DNA from: Saccharum officinarum
Lineage: Eukaryota; Streptophyta; Magnoliopsida; Poales; Poaceae
Direction of reading: 5' to 3'
Length of the DNA stretch: 64,000 nucleotides
Assembly: GCA_020631735.1 (NCBI GenBank)
Contig: CM036223.1
Coordinates: 7,416,191 to 7,480,190 of the forward strand
In this document: in pieces, positions 32,216 through 41,926 of the stretch
How positions within the stretch are numbered: the first letter of the stretch is position 1
How the letters are laid out: every line of letters starts with the position of its first letter
Position numbers and translations under genes: made by a program
Notes under the pieces: generated by a model
Databases searched by the model: none
What the model was told of the DNA's origin: nothing
The model's input: the letters and a program-made list of their open reading frames with translations, nothing else

Positions 32216-33454
32216 TTAGATTTGCTGGAAGTCGTTGAGCTTCAACTGGCCGTCGGCATTATCCTTCGCCATGCCCTTGTGGATCATGGGCGCCCACCAG
32301 CTCGCTGGCACCGGGTACTCGTCCTTGAGCGCGTCGGCGCCCTTGTTCACGAGCGCCACGTCGCGTTCCACCTCCAGCTTAAACCCTCCGGCGCTGCCCT
32401 GCTCGCCCGCGACGCCGTGCAGGTAGCACTCGAGGTTGTGGAGCGTCTGCACCGTGCCGGGCCACTTGAGGTACGGCGAGCGGGCGGTGTTGATGTTCAG
32501 CGTCATGGCCACGTCCACGTACGCCAGCGGCGGGTACATTGGCACGACGTCGCCGGCGTTCTTCACGTGGAGAGCCTTGAGGTCCTTGAAGGATTGGAAG
32601 GCGGCCTTGAAGAAACGGTCGCCGACGTGCGGACACGCAAACACGATGGCCGTCACCGGGCATGCCGGCTTAGTGGACGTTGAGCCGTCGCCGGTGGCGG
32701 GCACGTTCACGCCGTTGCTGACGATGTCGACGGCGTTGAGGATGGAGATGGCCGCGCCGAGGCTGTGGCCGGTGATGGTGATGCTCATCTCCTCGTCCTT
32801 GTAGAGCTCCACCAGCCTCCTCACCTCCTCGAAGACCTGGTCCCTAGCGCTAGTCTTGTTGAACTTGGAGCCTGCGTGGCTGGACGTGTACATGGAGAGG
32901 AAGCCCATGTGCACCATCGCCAAGGGGTTGGCGGCGGCCTTGGAGCCGAGGACCGGCGCGGCGGGCACGGGCGTGAAGCCGAGGTCGTTGACCCACTCCA
33001 GGCTCTGCACGGTGCCGCGCCACGCGACGACGATGTCGCGCCTCCCCAGCGCGGCGGCGCCCTCGTCGGCGGCCACGGCGACGTAGCCCATGAAGTTGGA
33101 CTCCCTGGACCACACGTCCTTGAGCGCCGCCAGTGGGCGCACGAGGAAGGCGTCGGGGACGGGCTGCCCCGACGTGGCGTAGATGAACCTGGTGACCTCG
33201 TAGTGGCCGGCCGCCGCCACGCCCGAGCTGGCCAGCAGGTCGGAGTAGCCGTACATGCAGGCGCCCGCGTGCGGGGACCGCCGCTCCGTGTTGAAGCCGT
33301 CGTAGGTGGCCTCGGCGAGCTCGCCGTAGGAGATGATGGTCTTGCGGAGGTCCAGGTCCAGCGGGTCCAGGAGGCCATTCCACGAGTGCTCGCCGTGGAG
33401 CTCGCGCCACCTCTCGGCGATGCCGACGGTGCTTGCATTTCCAGAGGATGCCAT
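32216..33454 (-). CDS. Phospholipase A1-II-like class 3 lipase, intact
   Basis: An intronless 412-residue protein, normal length for the plant PLA1-II (DAD1-like, alpha/beta-hydrolase) family, which releases fatty acids from the sn-1 position of glycerolipids. The oxyanion-type motif WRGT is at 145-148 and the nucleophile elbow GHSLG at 229-233 (Ser231). The probable triad is completed by Asp302 (KNAGDVVP) and His346 (CYLHGVAG). It has no signal or transit peptide, which is typical of the cytosolic PLA1-II group rather than plastid PLA1-I. ATG 33454 is the first in frame, with a TATA box 136 bp upstream. Three other lipase loci nearby are pseudogenes, so this is the survivor of a local cluster. 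Other enzyme activities of the family (galactolipase) cannot be excluded. Confidence 0.93.
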   Translation of the reverse strand: MASSGNASTVGIAERWRELHGEHSWNGLLDPLDLDLRKTIISYGELAEATYDGFNTERRSPHAGACMYGYSDLLASSGVAAAGHYEVTRFIYATSGQPVPDAFLVRPLAALKDVWSRESNFMGYVAVAADEGAAALGRRDIVVAWRGTVQSLEWVNDLGFTPVPAAPVLGSKAAANPLAMVHMGFLSMYTSSHAGSKFNKTSARDQVFEEVRRLVELYKDEEMSITITGHSLGAAISILNAVDIVSNGVNVPATGDGSTSTKPACPVTAIVFACPHVGDRFFKAAFQSFKDLKALHVKNAGDVVPMYPPLAYVDVAMTLNINTARSPYLKWPGTVQTLHNLECYLHGVAGEQGSAGGFKLEVERDVALVNKGADALKDEYPVPASWWAPMIHKGMAKDNADGQLKLNDFQQI

Positions 33455-33589
33455 GGCTACTTACTTACCTTACCTTACCTCCCTCGGCTGCGCAGGCACG
33501 TACAGTAGCGGCCTCGTCCGATCCAAATTATCCAAACCTGAGGAGCTACCTAGCTATCGCTTGGTAGTTATTGCTTCAGCTTGTAGTGT

Positions 33590-33597
33590 ATTTATAG
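33590..33597 (-). promoter_or_regulatory. TATA box of the lipase gene
   Basis: CTATAAAT on the minus strand, about 136 bp before the ATG at 33454, at a normal distance for a plant promoter. Confidence 0.6.
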
Positions 33598-33676
33598 CCG
33601 CCGGCCGAAGCGATCGACCCTCTGGCCTGCATCCTGTTGCCTGCTGGTCCAGGTATTTGCAAATGGACGCGTGCTC

Positions 33677-33682
33677 CACGTG
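33677..33682. promoter_or_regulatory. G-box upstream of the lipase
   Basis: CACGTG lies about 80 bp upstream of the TATA box, with CCAAT directly beside it. G-boxes bind bZIP/bHLH factors. Function here is inferred from position only. Confidence 0.35.
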
Positions 33683-33699
33683 CCAATCATTCATGGGCC

Positions 33700-34400
33700 G
33701 GCTTGGGGTTGGGCAGCATCATAATGATGCCGGTGGAGAAAGAATGGGTCACCCATATCCATGCATGCATGCTGGATCTGGTTGCGGCGCGCGTGAGGAG
33801 GAAGAAGCAAGCGCGCTAAAATCGCTGGCTCTTCAACCGCCTCCACGACCTCCACTCGGCGTGTCCGAGCTCGGCACCGCCACACTGGCGGTGGCGGTCG
33901 ATGGAAGGGGACGGCCTTGGTACGCAGCCGTCATGGGTGGGAATATCAGCGCTCAGCGGTCGTGGCGGCTTTTAGGGTGTACATTTGCTACTGTCTGTAT
34001 GTTAAATTTCATGATCTTCCAGATGACCTCTTGTTCGTGTGTAGTAATTGGTCCTGTACCGTACGTACCAATTAAGGTCCCGTTCGGTTCCATAAAAACC
34101 GTTTCGGACGTGGAATAGCCCATTCCGGAGGAAGCGAACAAAAGCATGCATGCATGCATCAGGATAGGAGCAAATTTAATTTAATATATATGTAGGTCAA
34201 GACGACAATAATGCAATGCAATGACTGCATGCATGTGAAGAGTAGCCAGCGAGTGTAGTACATGCGGCCGGCTGGATCTGCGCTGCGCTCGGCCCATCGA
34301 GCTATCAATTCATGCGTGAATCACGTGCTGGAACACTGTGATTTCTGATTTTGCTGGTCGCCATTGCCCATCGCCTTGCCATTTGCCAACCGGCAGCCGG
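33700..34400. other. Intergenic DNA upstream of the lipase
   Basis: GC-rich to 33970 with shadow frames on both strands, then mixed. GGTCCCGTTCGGTTCC at 34076-34091 looks like a PIF-type transposon end with a weak inverted partner near 34125. Nothing coding is supported. Confidence 0.45.
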
Positions 34401-34404
34401 TTGC

Positions 34405-34641
34405 ACGTAACACCCCTTCTAAATTCCAAGTTTTAACACTCTCTCTCCATGATATTAATCTTTAGACGTATGCATAGAGCATTAAATGTAGGTAAAAAAA
34501 TAACTAATTACACAGTTTGTCTGTGATTTGCGAGACGAATCTTTTGAGCCTAATTAGTCCATGATTGGACACTAATTGCCAAATACAAACGAAAATGCTA
34601 CAGTAGCCAGATTGCAAAAAAATTGCAATCTAAACGAGGCC
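34405..34641. mobile_element. Tourist-like MITE, diverged relative of 21086 and 28052
   Basis: It shares GCATTAAATGTAGGTAAAAA, ACGAATCTTTTGAGCCTAAT and TGCCAAATACAAACGAAAAT with the family and ends in AAACGAGGCCCT. The left end is degenerate (ACCCCTTCTAAATTCC), so the border is approximate. Confidence 0.65.
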
Positions 34642-34852
34642 CTATATACTGTGTGGGAGAAAACCCTCTTATTACATATTCTATTCATAATTTTAAGACG
34701 CTACAAGCCATCCAACGTTACGAGAATAACACTTATTTTTGAACGATGATGGGAGTACTAGATTATTTCCACATGACAAACATCCTCTCATCAATCTATA
34801 TCTACATCTTTAATTTATAAGGATAATCCCCACTACAACTTTATATCAACGT

Positions 34853-35090
34853 ACAAGCCATCCACATCATCTTTCACTGACTATCTACGTCATCTCGCTA
34901 ATAGCCATGTCATCCTACTAAATTTCGAACCACTTAATGTAACCAATTTTGACAAGAATGGAGGTAAGAACAAGCCATCCACATCATCTTTCACTAACTA
35001 TCTACATCATCTCTCACTAATAGCCATGCCATCCCACTAACTTTGAACCTCTTAATGTAACCAATTTTGACGAGAATGGAGGTAAGAACA
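34853..35090. repeat. Two-copy tandem repeat of about 120 bp
   Basis: AAGCCATCCACATCATCTTT begins at about 34853 and 34973. Both copies run to GAATGGAGGTAAGAAC, with few substitutions. It abuts the start of the DUF6598 3' flank at 35090. Confidence 0.8.
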
Positions 35091-35165
35091 GAAGGGTATG
35101 ACATAACCAACTTAATGCTGGGTGCGGCATGACCGGATCAGATGTAGTTCCACTGACGATGCTCC

Positions 35166-36610
35166 TTAACAATGCTCTGCTGCAACGTCTCGGTCCAGTA
35201 TCGACCAATCAACCCGCAGGCGCATCTTGGCGGTACCTAAAGTGAACTCAACTTCATCTCCTTTGGAGATCCTCGGGGTAAATTTAATGGCTACACCTTT
35301 ACCACCATGAACCCTTGCAATGATTATCAGCGCATCCTCAAAATAGACAGATATGACAGGCCGCATCATCTTGATAGCACCACGACCATTACCAGGCATG
35401 TGATCTGCCAGTTGGCTATCATAAAGCACAAGGCTATTGTTGACGCTGGTTGTGCGGGCAGTGACTATTCCACAGAATTCTCTCTCTAAAACTTCAAGTG
35501 AAACAGTTGCCTCCACCGCAGATAAAACAAAAGCATACACCATCTTCACAGTACTTAGCCTGGTGGCAAGAGAGAGTCTATCAACCTCACATTTCTTCGA
35601 GGACCGCCCTGCTATGCCTCTGATTGTCAAGACTCCTTTACTAAGTTCTCTGTCCTGACCTTGATGATCCTTGATCATCAGATCAGTCTCAACATAATTC
35701 GCATCTAACAATAAAAGACCACGTTTCGGGCCAGTCAAGATCAATGGTTCATCCTGCAAAAAAAAGGGTGACAGCTAGATTAGTGACATTATTTCTCTAA
35801 TATATAGTGTTACGACTTGCGAGAGAACTATATATAGAAAAAAAAAGGCACGCAGCAAAGGGAAGCTAGCTGTTTCTGTAGAGTTAACTTCTAATGGTTC
35901 ATTCAGTGCACACTCAGCAGCCTGATATGGTCTAGTTTTAGCTGTACAAGTGTAGTATATATAGTTAAAAAAAATTAGGGCATGGCAGGTTCAGTCTTAC
36001 GTTCTGTTCTGGACATATGTGTACTTTATTGGCATTATTACAACAACGACAGTGTTATTATGAAGTGTAATTGGTGGCACCCGAACCTTGGACTGGAATC
36101 TTTTAGATATAGAGTTCAAACAAGATAGGAGGATGAGAAGTGTGTACGTCTATTACATTGTCGATCCACCAATCAAACCAAACCAATACAAACAGTACTG
36201 ATGGATTTTAGCACTAGCTCCACATATACATGATGAAAAGGAAGAGGAACGACCTTGAGCCTAATTAACAGGAACATAATGCATAGCAGGAGTAGTGCAT
36301 ATATTATATATTATATATAGGTAGTAGCAAGGAGAAGTGGTCGTATATATGATCAATCAAACCTTAGACTTGATGAGTTGGCAATGTTCGCGGTCGCGGT
36401 GGAAGAGATAAACACGCTTGTAGTCGGTGCAGCCTCGCGCAATGACAGTTCCATAGACTTGATAGGGAAGCCAACATCTGAGGAGGCTACCTTGACAGAT
36501 AAGATGTTTACTGCATCGTTGAGCTCGATTTCTTCTCCGACTTGGAAGACTTGATTGGTAAATCTCATCGGACCGATGAGCGCTGTGATACGGTGCGGGA
36601 AGGGGGGAAT
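35166..36610 (-). pseudogene. DUF6598 gene, two 3' exons kept, one-base frameshift, 5' end lost
   Basis: The last exon is 35166-35753 (acceptor TTTTTTTGCAG, 195 codons, ending AEHC) and contains LILTGPKRGLLLLDA and ELSKGVLTIRGI, hallmarks of grass DUF6598 proteins. The preceding exon is 36363 to about 36610 (RITALIGPMRFTN...DVGFPIK, then VYGTVIARG...HCQLIKSK, donor AAG|GTTTGA). Between PIK and VYG (near 36460) one base is missing, so the two halves lie in different frames. The 5' part of the gene is replaced by viral sequence from about 36635. DUF6598 function is unknown. The frameshift could be real or a sequencing error, but loss of the N-terminus is not. Confidence 0.85.
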
Positions 36611-36639
36611 AAAAACACAAAGGAATAAGCAAGGTCACA

Positions 36640-37000
36640 TGTTCAAATATAACTTTATAACCATTTTCAGTAATAATATCTTCGAACAGAATCCATCGCC
36701 TAGTTGAACTTTTTTTACTATTAACTTTATTATAATATTTGCATATGGCTTCGCAGTCTGTTCTTACTGTGAACTCTTTGAATCCTAAGTATAATATAAA
36801 AGCATTTATTGCATTGATAATAGCCAAGATTTCTCTATCTGTATTATTTATTGCTTTTAACTTATATTTATCTGAAGCGTATCTACATATTTTTTTCTTC
36901 TAACTTTGATGAGTATTTGAGCGGCTTTTGTTTAAGTATTGCACCCCATCCTAATTTTGATGCATCTGTTTCTATAATAAAATAATTATCATCTAAAGCT
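36640..37000 (-). pseudogene. Pararetroviral RNase H, partial
   Basis: The minus strand reads ETDASKLGWG near 36975 (first catalytic Asp region), then REILAIINAI and VRTDCEAI. The domain stops near 36635, where the sequence changes to DUF6598. Small compensating frame changes lie near 36880 and 37065. The C-terminal part of RNase H is missing. Confidence 0.75.
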
Positions 37001-37238
37001 AATTCTAAGGGTTTTAACTCTTTGACTATTTCTTTTATAATTCTTACTAGCTTTATATCTTCAGAGTTAAAATGCTTTTGCCCGTTTTTCTTAACTTTGC
37101 ATACAATGGACCAGCTAGCTTTGCTAAATTCTCAATATAATTTCTAGCATAATTTACTATTCTTAAAAATTGGTGTAGAGTCTTTTTATCATTCATGACA
37201 ACAAGAAATTGTAAAATTTTCTTTGCAATATGCTCTTA

Positions 37239-37826
37239 TAAATGGATTTTTCCATCTCCAATTTCATGATCTAAGAAATTTATCTTTTCTTTGCATATTT
37301 TCATTTTTCTTTTAGAAAGTATTAACCCATGCTGCTCTACCTTTCTAAAAAATGTTTCTAAATGAGCTATATGCTCTTTGTAGGATTTTGAAAAGATTAA
37401 AAGATCATCAATATAGACCAATATGAATTCTTGATTTTCATTAAAGATATTTTGCATTTTTCTTTGAAATAAGGCATGGGCATTTTTTAATCCTAACGAC
37501 ATTACTAACTATTCAAAATGACCTTGAGGGCACGTGAAAGACGTCCATTCTATTGATTCTTCTGCTATTTTTACTTGCCAAAACCCAGCTTTTAAATCAA
37601 ATTTTGAGAAATATTTATATCCTTGTATCCTATTTATCCATTCTTGCTTATTTGGGATCTTATATCCGTCATCTATAGTATTATCATTTAGTCTTTTATA
37701 ATTAATAATCATTCTTGATTTTCCTCTAACTATTTTAGCATGATTTCTAACTATAAATGCTCCTGATCTATGAGGACTTCGGCTTTCTCTTATTGCTCCT
37801 AACTTTAGTAATTCTTCTATATGCAT
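37239..37826 (-). pseudogene. Pararetroviral reverse transcriptase core
   Basis: Fingers and palm are readable: SRMIINYKRLND, YFSKFDLKAGFWQ, SFTCPQGHFE, then a stop at 37509-37511, and in the same frame LGLKNAHALFQRKMQNIF and the catalytic box YIDDLL (about 37400-37417). Another stop is at 37236-37238. Family traits (FTCPQGH, GLKNA) point to Caulimoviridae rather than Ty3/gypsy. Confidence 0.85.
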
Positions 37827-38165
37827 TTTAAATTCTTCAATGTCTTCAGGTGTTGCTTCTATAGGACTAGTCTTAATTATATAGTTTGAGTTTATTATAT
37901 TAATTCTACAAACTATACCATTCTTATCCTAATGCTTCATTGGTATTTCTCCAATTATTTGAATATCTTCCGATCTTTGTACTATTTTATCTATGTCTTT
38001 TTTAGATTTTATATCCCTATACCAATTTGGTGCTAGTGATTGCAAACTAATGTATTCTATACTTGAATTTGCTATATGAAATATTTCTATATTTTCGCCT
38101 AACTCTTTATCTCTATAATTTTCAAATTCTTCAATTTCTAAATTAGAATTTATAGATTTACGTAT

Positions 38166-38393
38166 TTATGTTATATATGGAATATTATCTTGATGAGGAA
38201 TGAATGTAATTCCCTGCTCATGTATGATCGTTGTTTGTACTGAATATTGTAAAAATCTTAATCCTAATAACATATCAACATTTATCATTGATAGATCTCT
38301 TATTGTAATTTCATCTATTATGTATTTTGTATTATTTATTTGTATTTCAACATTGTAAGCTAATTGATTATGAGCGCTTTTTATTTCAGACAT
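38166..38393 (-). pseudogene. Pararetroviral protease C-terminal part
   Basis: The segment lies in the same frame as the blocks before and after and contains DMLLGLRFLQY, comparable to the second half of retroviral-type aspartic proteases. It is bounded by stops at 38439-38441 and 38166-38168. Confidence 0.6.
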
Positions 38394-38438
38394 ATCAGTA
38401 GATATTTCTGCTTTATCTTGGTCTATTGTATGAACTAT

Positions 38439-39068
38439 TTATGGACATCTTGCAAAATATTTATCATGTATAATATTCTTAGTACAACCAGTATCTACTA
38501 ATGCTAATATTTTATAAGTGATGGTAGGAGTTAAGTTTAATTTTATAGGTATTCTTATTCCTACTATCTCTTTAAATGGTAGCTTAACTATATATTTGCT
38601 CCCAAAGCTTATTATGATATCTTTTAATTGTATAGTCTTATCATTTTTTCTATTTGTTAGTGCTTGATCCCTTAGCTCAGTATTACCAATAACATGTTCT
38701 TCTGTCTTACTTTCTTCATTAAGTTCTATCTTAGTTCTTAGCCCTTCTAATTCTGCTTCTAAGTTATTTATTCTATTTTCTAAATTTATAACTCTACTTG
38801 CTAATATTTTACCATCTGGTTCTAACTCTACCTCTTGTCTCCATTTCCGATTATTTTCTTTTAAGCATGAAATACAGGCTTGCTTTAGGCATTTACTACA
38901 TGTAAATCTATTTTCTTGACTAGGGTAGTATATACAGAAAATACATTTTATATTATAGTCACCTCTTTCTTTTATCCAATCATGCTTACAGCTTTCTTGA
39001 TCCATTAATTCAATTTTCGCTTCTGCTGGACTATTAATATCACTAGTTATTATATCTAATCCTTCCAT
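38439..39068 (-). pseudogene. Pararetroviral Cys-rich domain and aspartic protease N-terminus
   Basis: Near 38955-38865 the cysteines follow CX2C, 11 residues, CX2C, 4 residues, CX2C (CIFC...CSKC...CISC). A coiled-coil-like stretch follows (NLENRINNLEAELEGLR), then the protease active site ALVDTGCTKN near 38490. The continuing frame upstream of 39068 is shifted relative to 39110-39310. Confidence 0.8.
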
Positions 39069-39109
39069 AGCATTATCTACATTGCATAATTCTTCATCAC
39101 CTAAGAAAT

Positions 39110-39540
39110 TTATGAAATATAACTTTGAGCATTATCTTCTTCTTCTACGTAACTTTCTAAAAACTGTTGACTACTTTCCACTCGATTTTCTTCTTTTATG
39201 ATATATTCAGCATTATTACTTTGCACTACTTCTTCATTTGTAGCACATTCTAAGCTATTATTCTGCACAACTTCTTTAGCATTGATATTCTCTTTATCTA
39301 TATTTTTCACCTTAGCTTCCTATTTCTTTATCACAACAGGTGTTTTATATTTATTCTCTAGTTCTCTTTCCTCCTTAATATTATTAAGATAATATATTTT
39401 TCGTATAAAATAGATTTCTTTTTCTCTTATAGTATTCCATTCACATACCATAGAGTTTTTGTATTCATCACGAACTTTGCTTAACTTTTTTTTCATAATA
39501 TTTTATTTCATTATCTAAATCTAAATTATCCATTATCAAT
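39110..39540 (-). pseudogene. Start of the pararetroviral polyprotein, broken
   Basis: An ATG near 39534 opens a short frame (MDNLDLDNEI). A frame change near 39485 and a stop near 39316 follow, after which a Glu/Asn-rich stretch (39310-39110) runs to another stop. It lies upstream of the Cys-rich block. No movement or coat protein motif was seen. Which viral ORF this is remains undecided. Confidence 0.45.
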
Positions 39541-39587
39541 AATTTTAGTATATCACTTCGAACTCGAAATTCAAATTTAAAATTTAT

Positions 39588-39745
39588 GAGTTACTATTCA
39601 TAGTACTATTCAAATTCAGCGGCACTATTCAAAATACTGGGTACTATTCAAATTCGGAATATGAACAGTACACGATCACTTCACCGGAGTGGCTCAGGCA
39701 CCCAAATTCTTTACTATTCAGTCTACTATTTAGCACTATTCGAGG
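39588..39745 (-). repeat. TGAATAGT motif cluster in the presumed viral leader
   Basis: On the plus strand ACTATTCA occurs five times, with ACTATTTA and ACTATTCG once each, within about 160 bp just upstream (minus sense) of the polyprotein start. Confidence 0.65.
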
Positions 39746-40850
39746 CACTTCGTGTGTGAGTGGTGGATGCAGTGGTGCATGATTAGTGAGTGCGCGTGAT
39801 TAGTGAATATCAGTACGTGGAAATAATGATTCTCAGGATCTTTTGCAGGCTGGCGAGACCAAAGATTCAGCCGGTGGTGCGACTATGCTTATGTCAGACC
39901 TACTCGGTACTTACCGTATGCATCACTAGCTCGCTTCAGAACCGGGCTAACCAGTTCTTCTCCCTCGCTATCCCCAGCCACGATCACACAGGACTCAGCC
40001 TCTATCGTCTCCCCAGGCAGTTCCACCCGAAGGGAACACTTCTCTGCACAAACAAGGTTCTCTACAAACGCCGCTACCAGGGCTAACACGAGAATAAAAC
40101 ACGCAGATGTTTCTCCTCTAGGGTCCCTAGCATAGAGACATCGCCCCATATGAACGAGCTTAAAGGAAAACAGGGATTAAAATAGAAAAGCTTAATTCAT
40201 TTCCATAGAGCAAGCTTACATACAACTTTTCCTTTCGGAAAACTCCAAGCACTTACCACAAACCTTAGGGATTACCTTACAAGCACAGAAAGATCACGGG
40301 AACTTCCCTTATTCTCTAATTTACAAAGTGGTGGAGTAATACAGCGGAAGTGGAGTATTACTATTCGGTGGATGATCTTCAGAGAGTTTCTAAGATCATG
40401 TCTTCATGGTGTATGGAGTGAGTGGAGTCGTGGCGTAGTGGAGTGTTCGGTGGGTGTGGTGTGTGAGAGCGTTGCTGATGAAGATTGTGATGCGGATGTT
40501 GATGCCGATGATCAATGCAGGCGCCTGACTTCTCATTTTAAAGAGCGGGAAGAGCCTTTTGGATTGCCTTCGTGCTTATCTGCTGGAATACTTCGAGGCG
40601 AAGTCTTCAATTATCTTCTTCTACTGTTGCCTGAACAGCCGGACGGTGCTGCTGTCTTCAATAATTGTCTTGGCTACAGTAGTGTCACTGTATATTCCTT
40701 TTGCGCTGTCCTCTGACATGCTTATCTTCACATGTATTCTTTAGAATTTTCTGGGTATGGTCTTCCACGCCCGAACAAATCAAGGCATGTGTATAATATC
40801 TTCCCATGGCCAAATTGTTGATAATACCTTATCAACATAAGAAATATATA
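39746..40850 (-). other. Presumed pararetroviral intergenic/leader region
   Basis: Mixed composition, unlike the AT-rich coding part. A minus-strand frame of 86 codons with ATG at 40149 has a hydrophobic stretch (CFILVLALVAAFVENLV) but no known match. No Met-tRNA primer motif (TGGTATCAGAGC) was found, so the viral origin of this part is inferred only from adjacency. It ends near an AT dinucleotide run (AAATATATATATAC, 40844-40857). Confidence 0.35.
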
Positions 40851-40990
40851 TATACTTGACATGCATACATAGAGTATATGGTTATACTTATTTTATATAC
40901 TACAGAAGTGGTATTTTAGTAATATATTAAAAAGTATGAGTTTCTTTTTAAAAAATTCGCGTAGTAAGATCCAGAGTATCCTAAAATGAG

Positions 40991-41056
40991 TATATAAACA
41001 TACTCAAACTGATAAACAAGTATGAACACATACTCAAACTGATAAACAAGTATGAC
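40991..41056. repeat. 30-bp direct repeat at the 5' edge of a gene fragment
   Basis: The unit TACTCAAACTGATAAACAAG plus TATGAACACA occurs at 41001-41030 and again from 41031, where it merges into the coding sequence (TATGACTACG). The period of 30 keeps the reading frame. Confidence 0.85.
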
Positions 41057-41554
41057 TACGTGCGGTACGACCTCAAGGAGATCGCCTTCCCGTCGTCGCT
41101 GCCGGATCCTCCTCACATCAAGAAGCGGCCCAAGCTCACATGGCATGAACGCTGGTGCATCCTCAAGGAGGCCACCCGGCTGTACGGTGCGTCATGGGTC
41201 CAGGACATCGGCCCTGACCTCAAGAAGGCGGCCGAGGACGAGGAGGAGCAGTCGTCCGATGCCATCCCCAGCTCTGGCAGTGGCAAGAAGGGGAAAGCGA
41301 GCAGCGAGCCAAGTTTGCTGGAGGACCTCGCTGTCGCCGCCAGGGGCGGCGCGGAGACGCTGAAGCCTGCTCTGCGGCGGATCTACATGGCCCGCGCGTC
41401 CACGTACACGGACGCGGTGAAGAATTTCGTGGAGACGTACCAGGAGGGGCTCAAGGACCAGCTGCAGGAGAAGGCTGATGGTGGAGAAGGTGGTGGTGGT
41501 CGTCAGCAGCAGCAGGAGCAGGGCGATGAGGCATCAAAGCCACCGCCACCATGA
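41051..41554 (+). pseudogene. 3' part of a conserved plant gene of unknown function
   Basis: A clean frame reads YDYVRYDLKEIAFPSSLPDP, then LTWHERWCILKEATRLYGAS, a Ser/Glu-rich linker, and a helical part (RRIYMARASTYTDAVKNF) ending in Gln- and Pro-rich sequence with stop TGA 41552-41554. I recall similar small uncharacterised plant proteins but cannot name a domain. No ATG lies in frame at the start (the sequence enters from a 30-bp repeat), so the first exon is missing or the locus is a 5'-truncated copy. A further 300 bp of 3' flank has no other gene. It could still be an internal exon of a live gene whose 5' exon lies beyond the viral insert. Confidence 0.6.
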
Positions 41555-41926
41555 CATCATGATAGTGTTTCTGCAAGTGATGACATCAAGTACTTGTTTC
41601 AGTTCATCCACCCAAAGTAGAACAAGATGGTTTGGCTAGCACTGTAGGGTGCAGACCTTGTTGGCACTGCAATAGGAGTACTTGAGAAGGATCTCCAGTT
41701 TTGCCTGATTTATTTCTACCAAACGCAATCTGGGTCCTGCCGAACTACTTTACTTGTAGGCTTTGGCTGCTGGTGCCTATAATGATGTGTGATCCTCGTT
41801 GCTCTCCAGCCTGTTCCTACTTGCTGATTGGAATGTGTTTTGCTTGAGCTGCTTCTTCTTCTTTTGCGTATCTTTGGCGTCTGCCTTGTACACTGGCAAC
41901 AGGTGTTAATAAGAAAAGAACGTGGT
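41555..41926. other. 3' flank of the gene fragment
   Basis: Transcribed-looking 3' region with TTAATAAGAAAAG near 41907, a possible polyadenylation signal. No gene. Confidence 0.4.

Larger units (their letters stand above)
36635..40850 (-). mobile_element. Endogenous pararetrovirus, badnavirus/tungrovirus-like, truncated and decayed
   Basis: The AT-rich minus-strand block holds, in order, a Cys-rich motif, an aspartic protease, a reverse transcriptase and the first part of RNase H, ending inside RNase H at about 36635 next to the DUF6598 exon. The Cys-rich motif fits CX2CX11CX2CX4CX2C exactly, a spacing reported as specific to badnaviruses and rice tungro bacilliform virus. No integrase, no LTR and no poly-A tail are present, which argues against a retrotransposon. 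There is no room for movement and coat protein between the presumed start (about 39530) and the Cys motif. 39540-40850 is taken as the virus intergenic/leader region by continuity only. Stop codons and indels make it non-functional. Confidence 0.8.

Noticed and set aside
32765..33508. Plus-strand ORF of 247 codons opposite the lipase
   Set aside because: Antisense shadow of the high-GC lipase gene with no recognisable domain.
36357..36827. ORF of 156 codons joining RNase H to DUF6598
   Set aside because: A chance through-reading of the viral/host junction; the DUF6598 part is out of its own frame upstream of 36460.
40372..40716. ORF of 114 codons on the plus strand of the viral leader
   Set aside because: No ATG-linked domain, opposite to the viral strand, and composition shifts midway.
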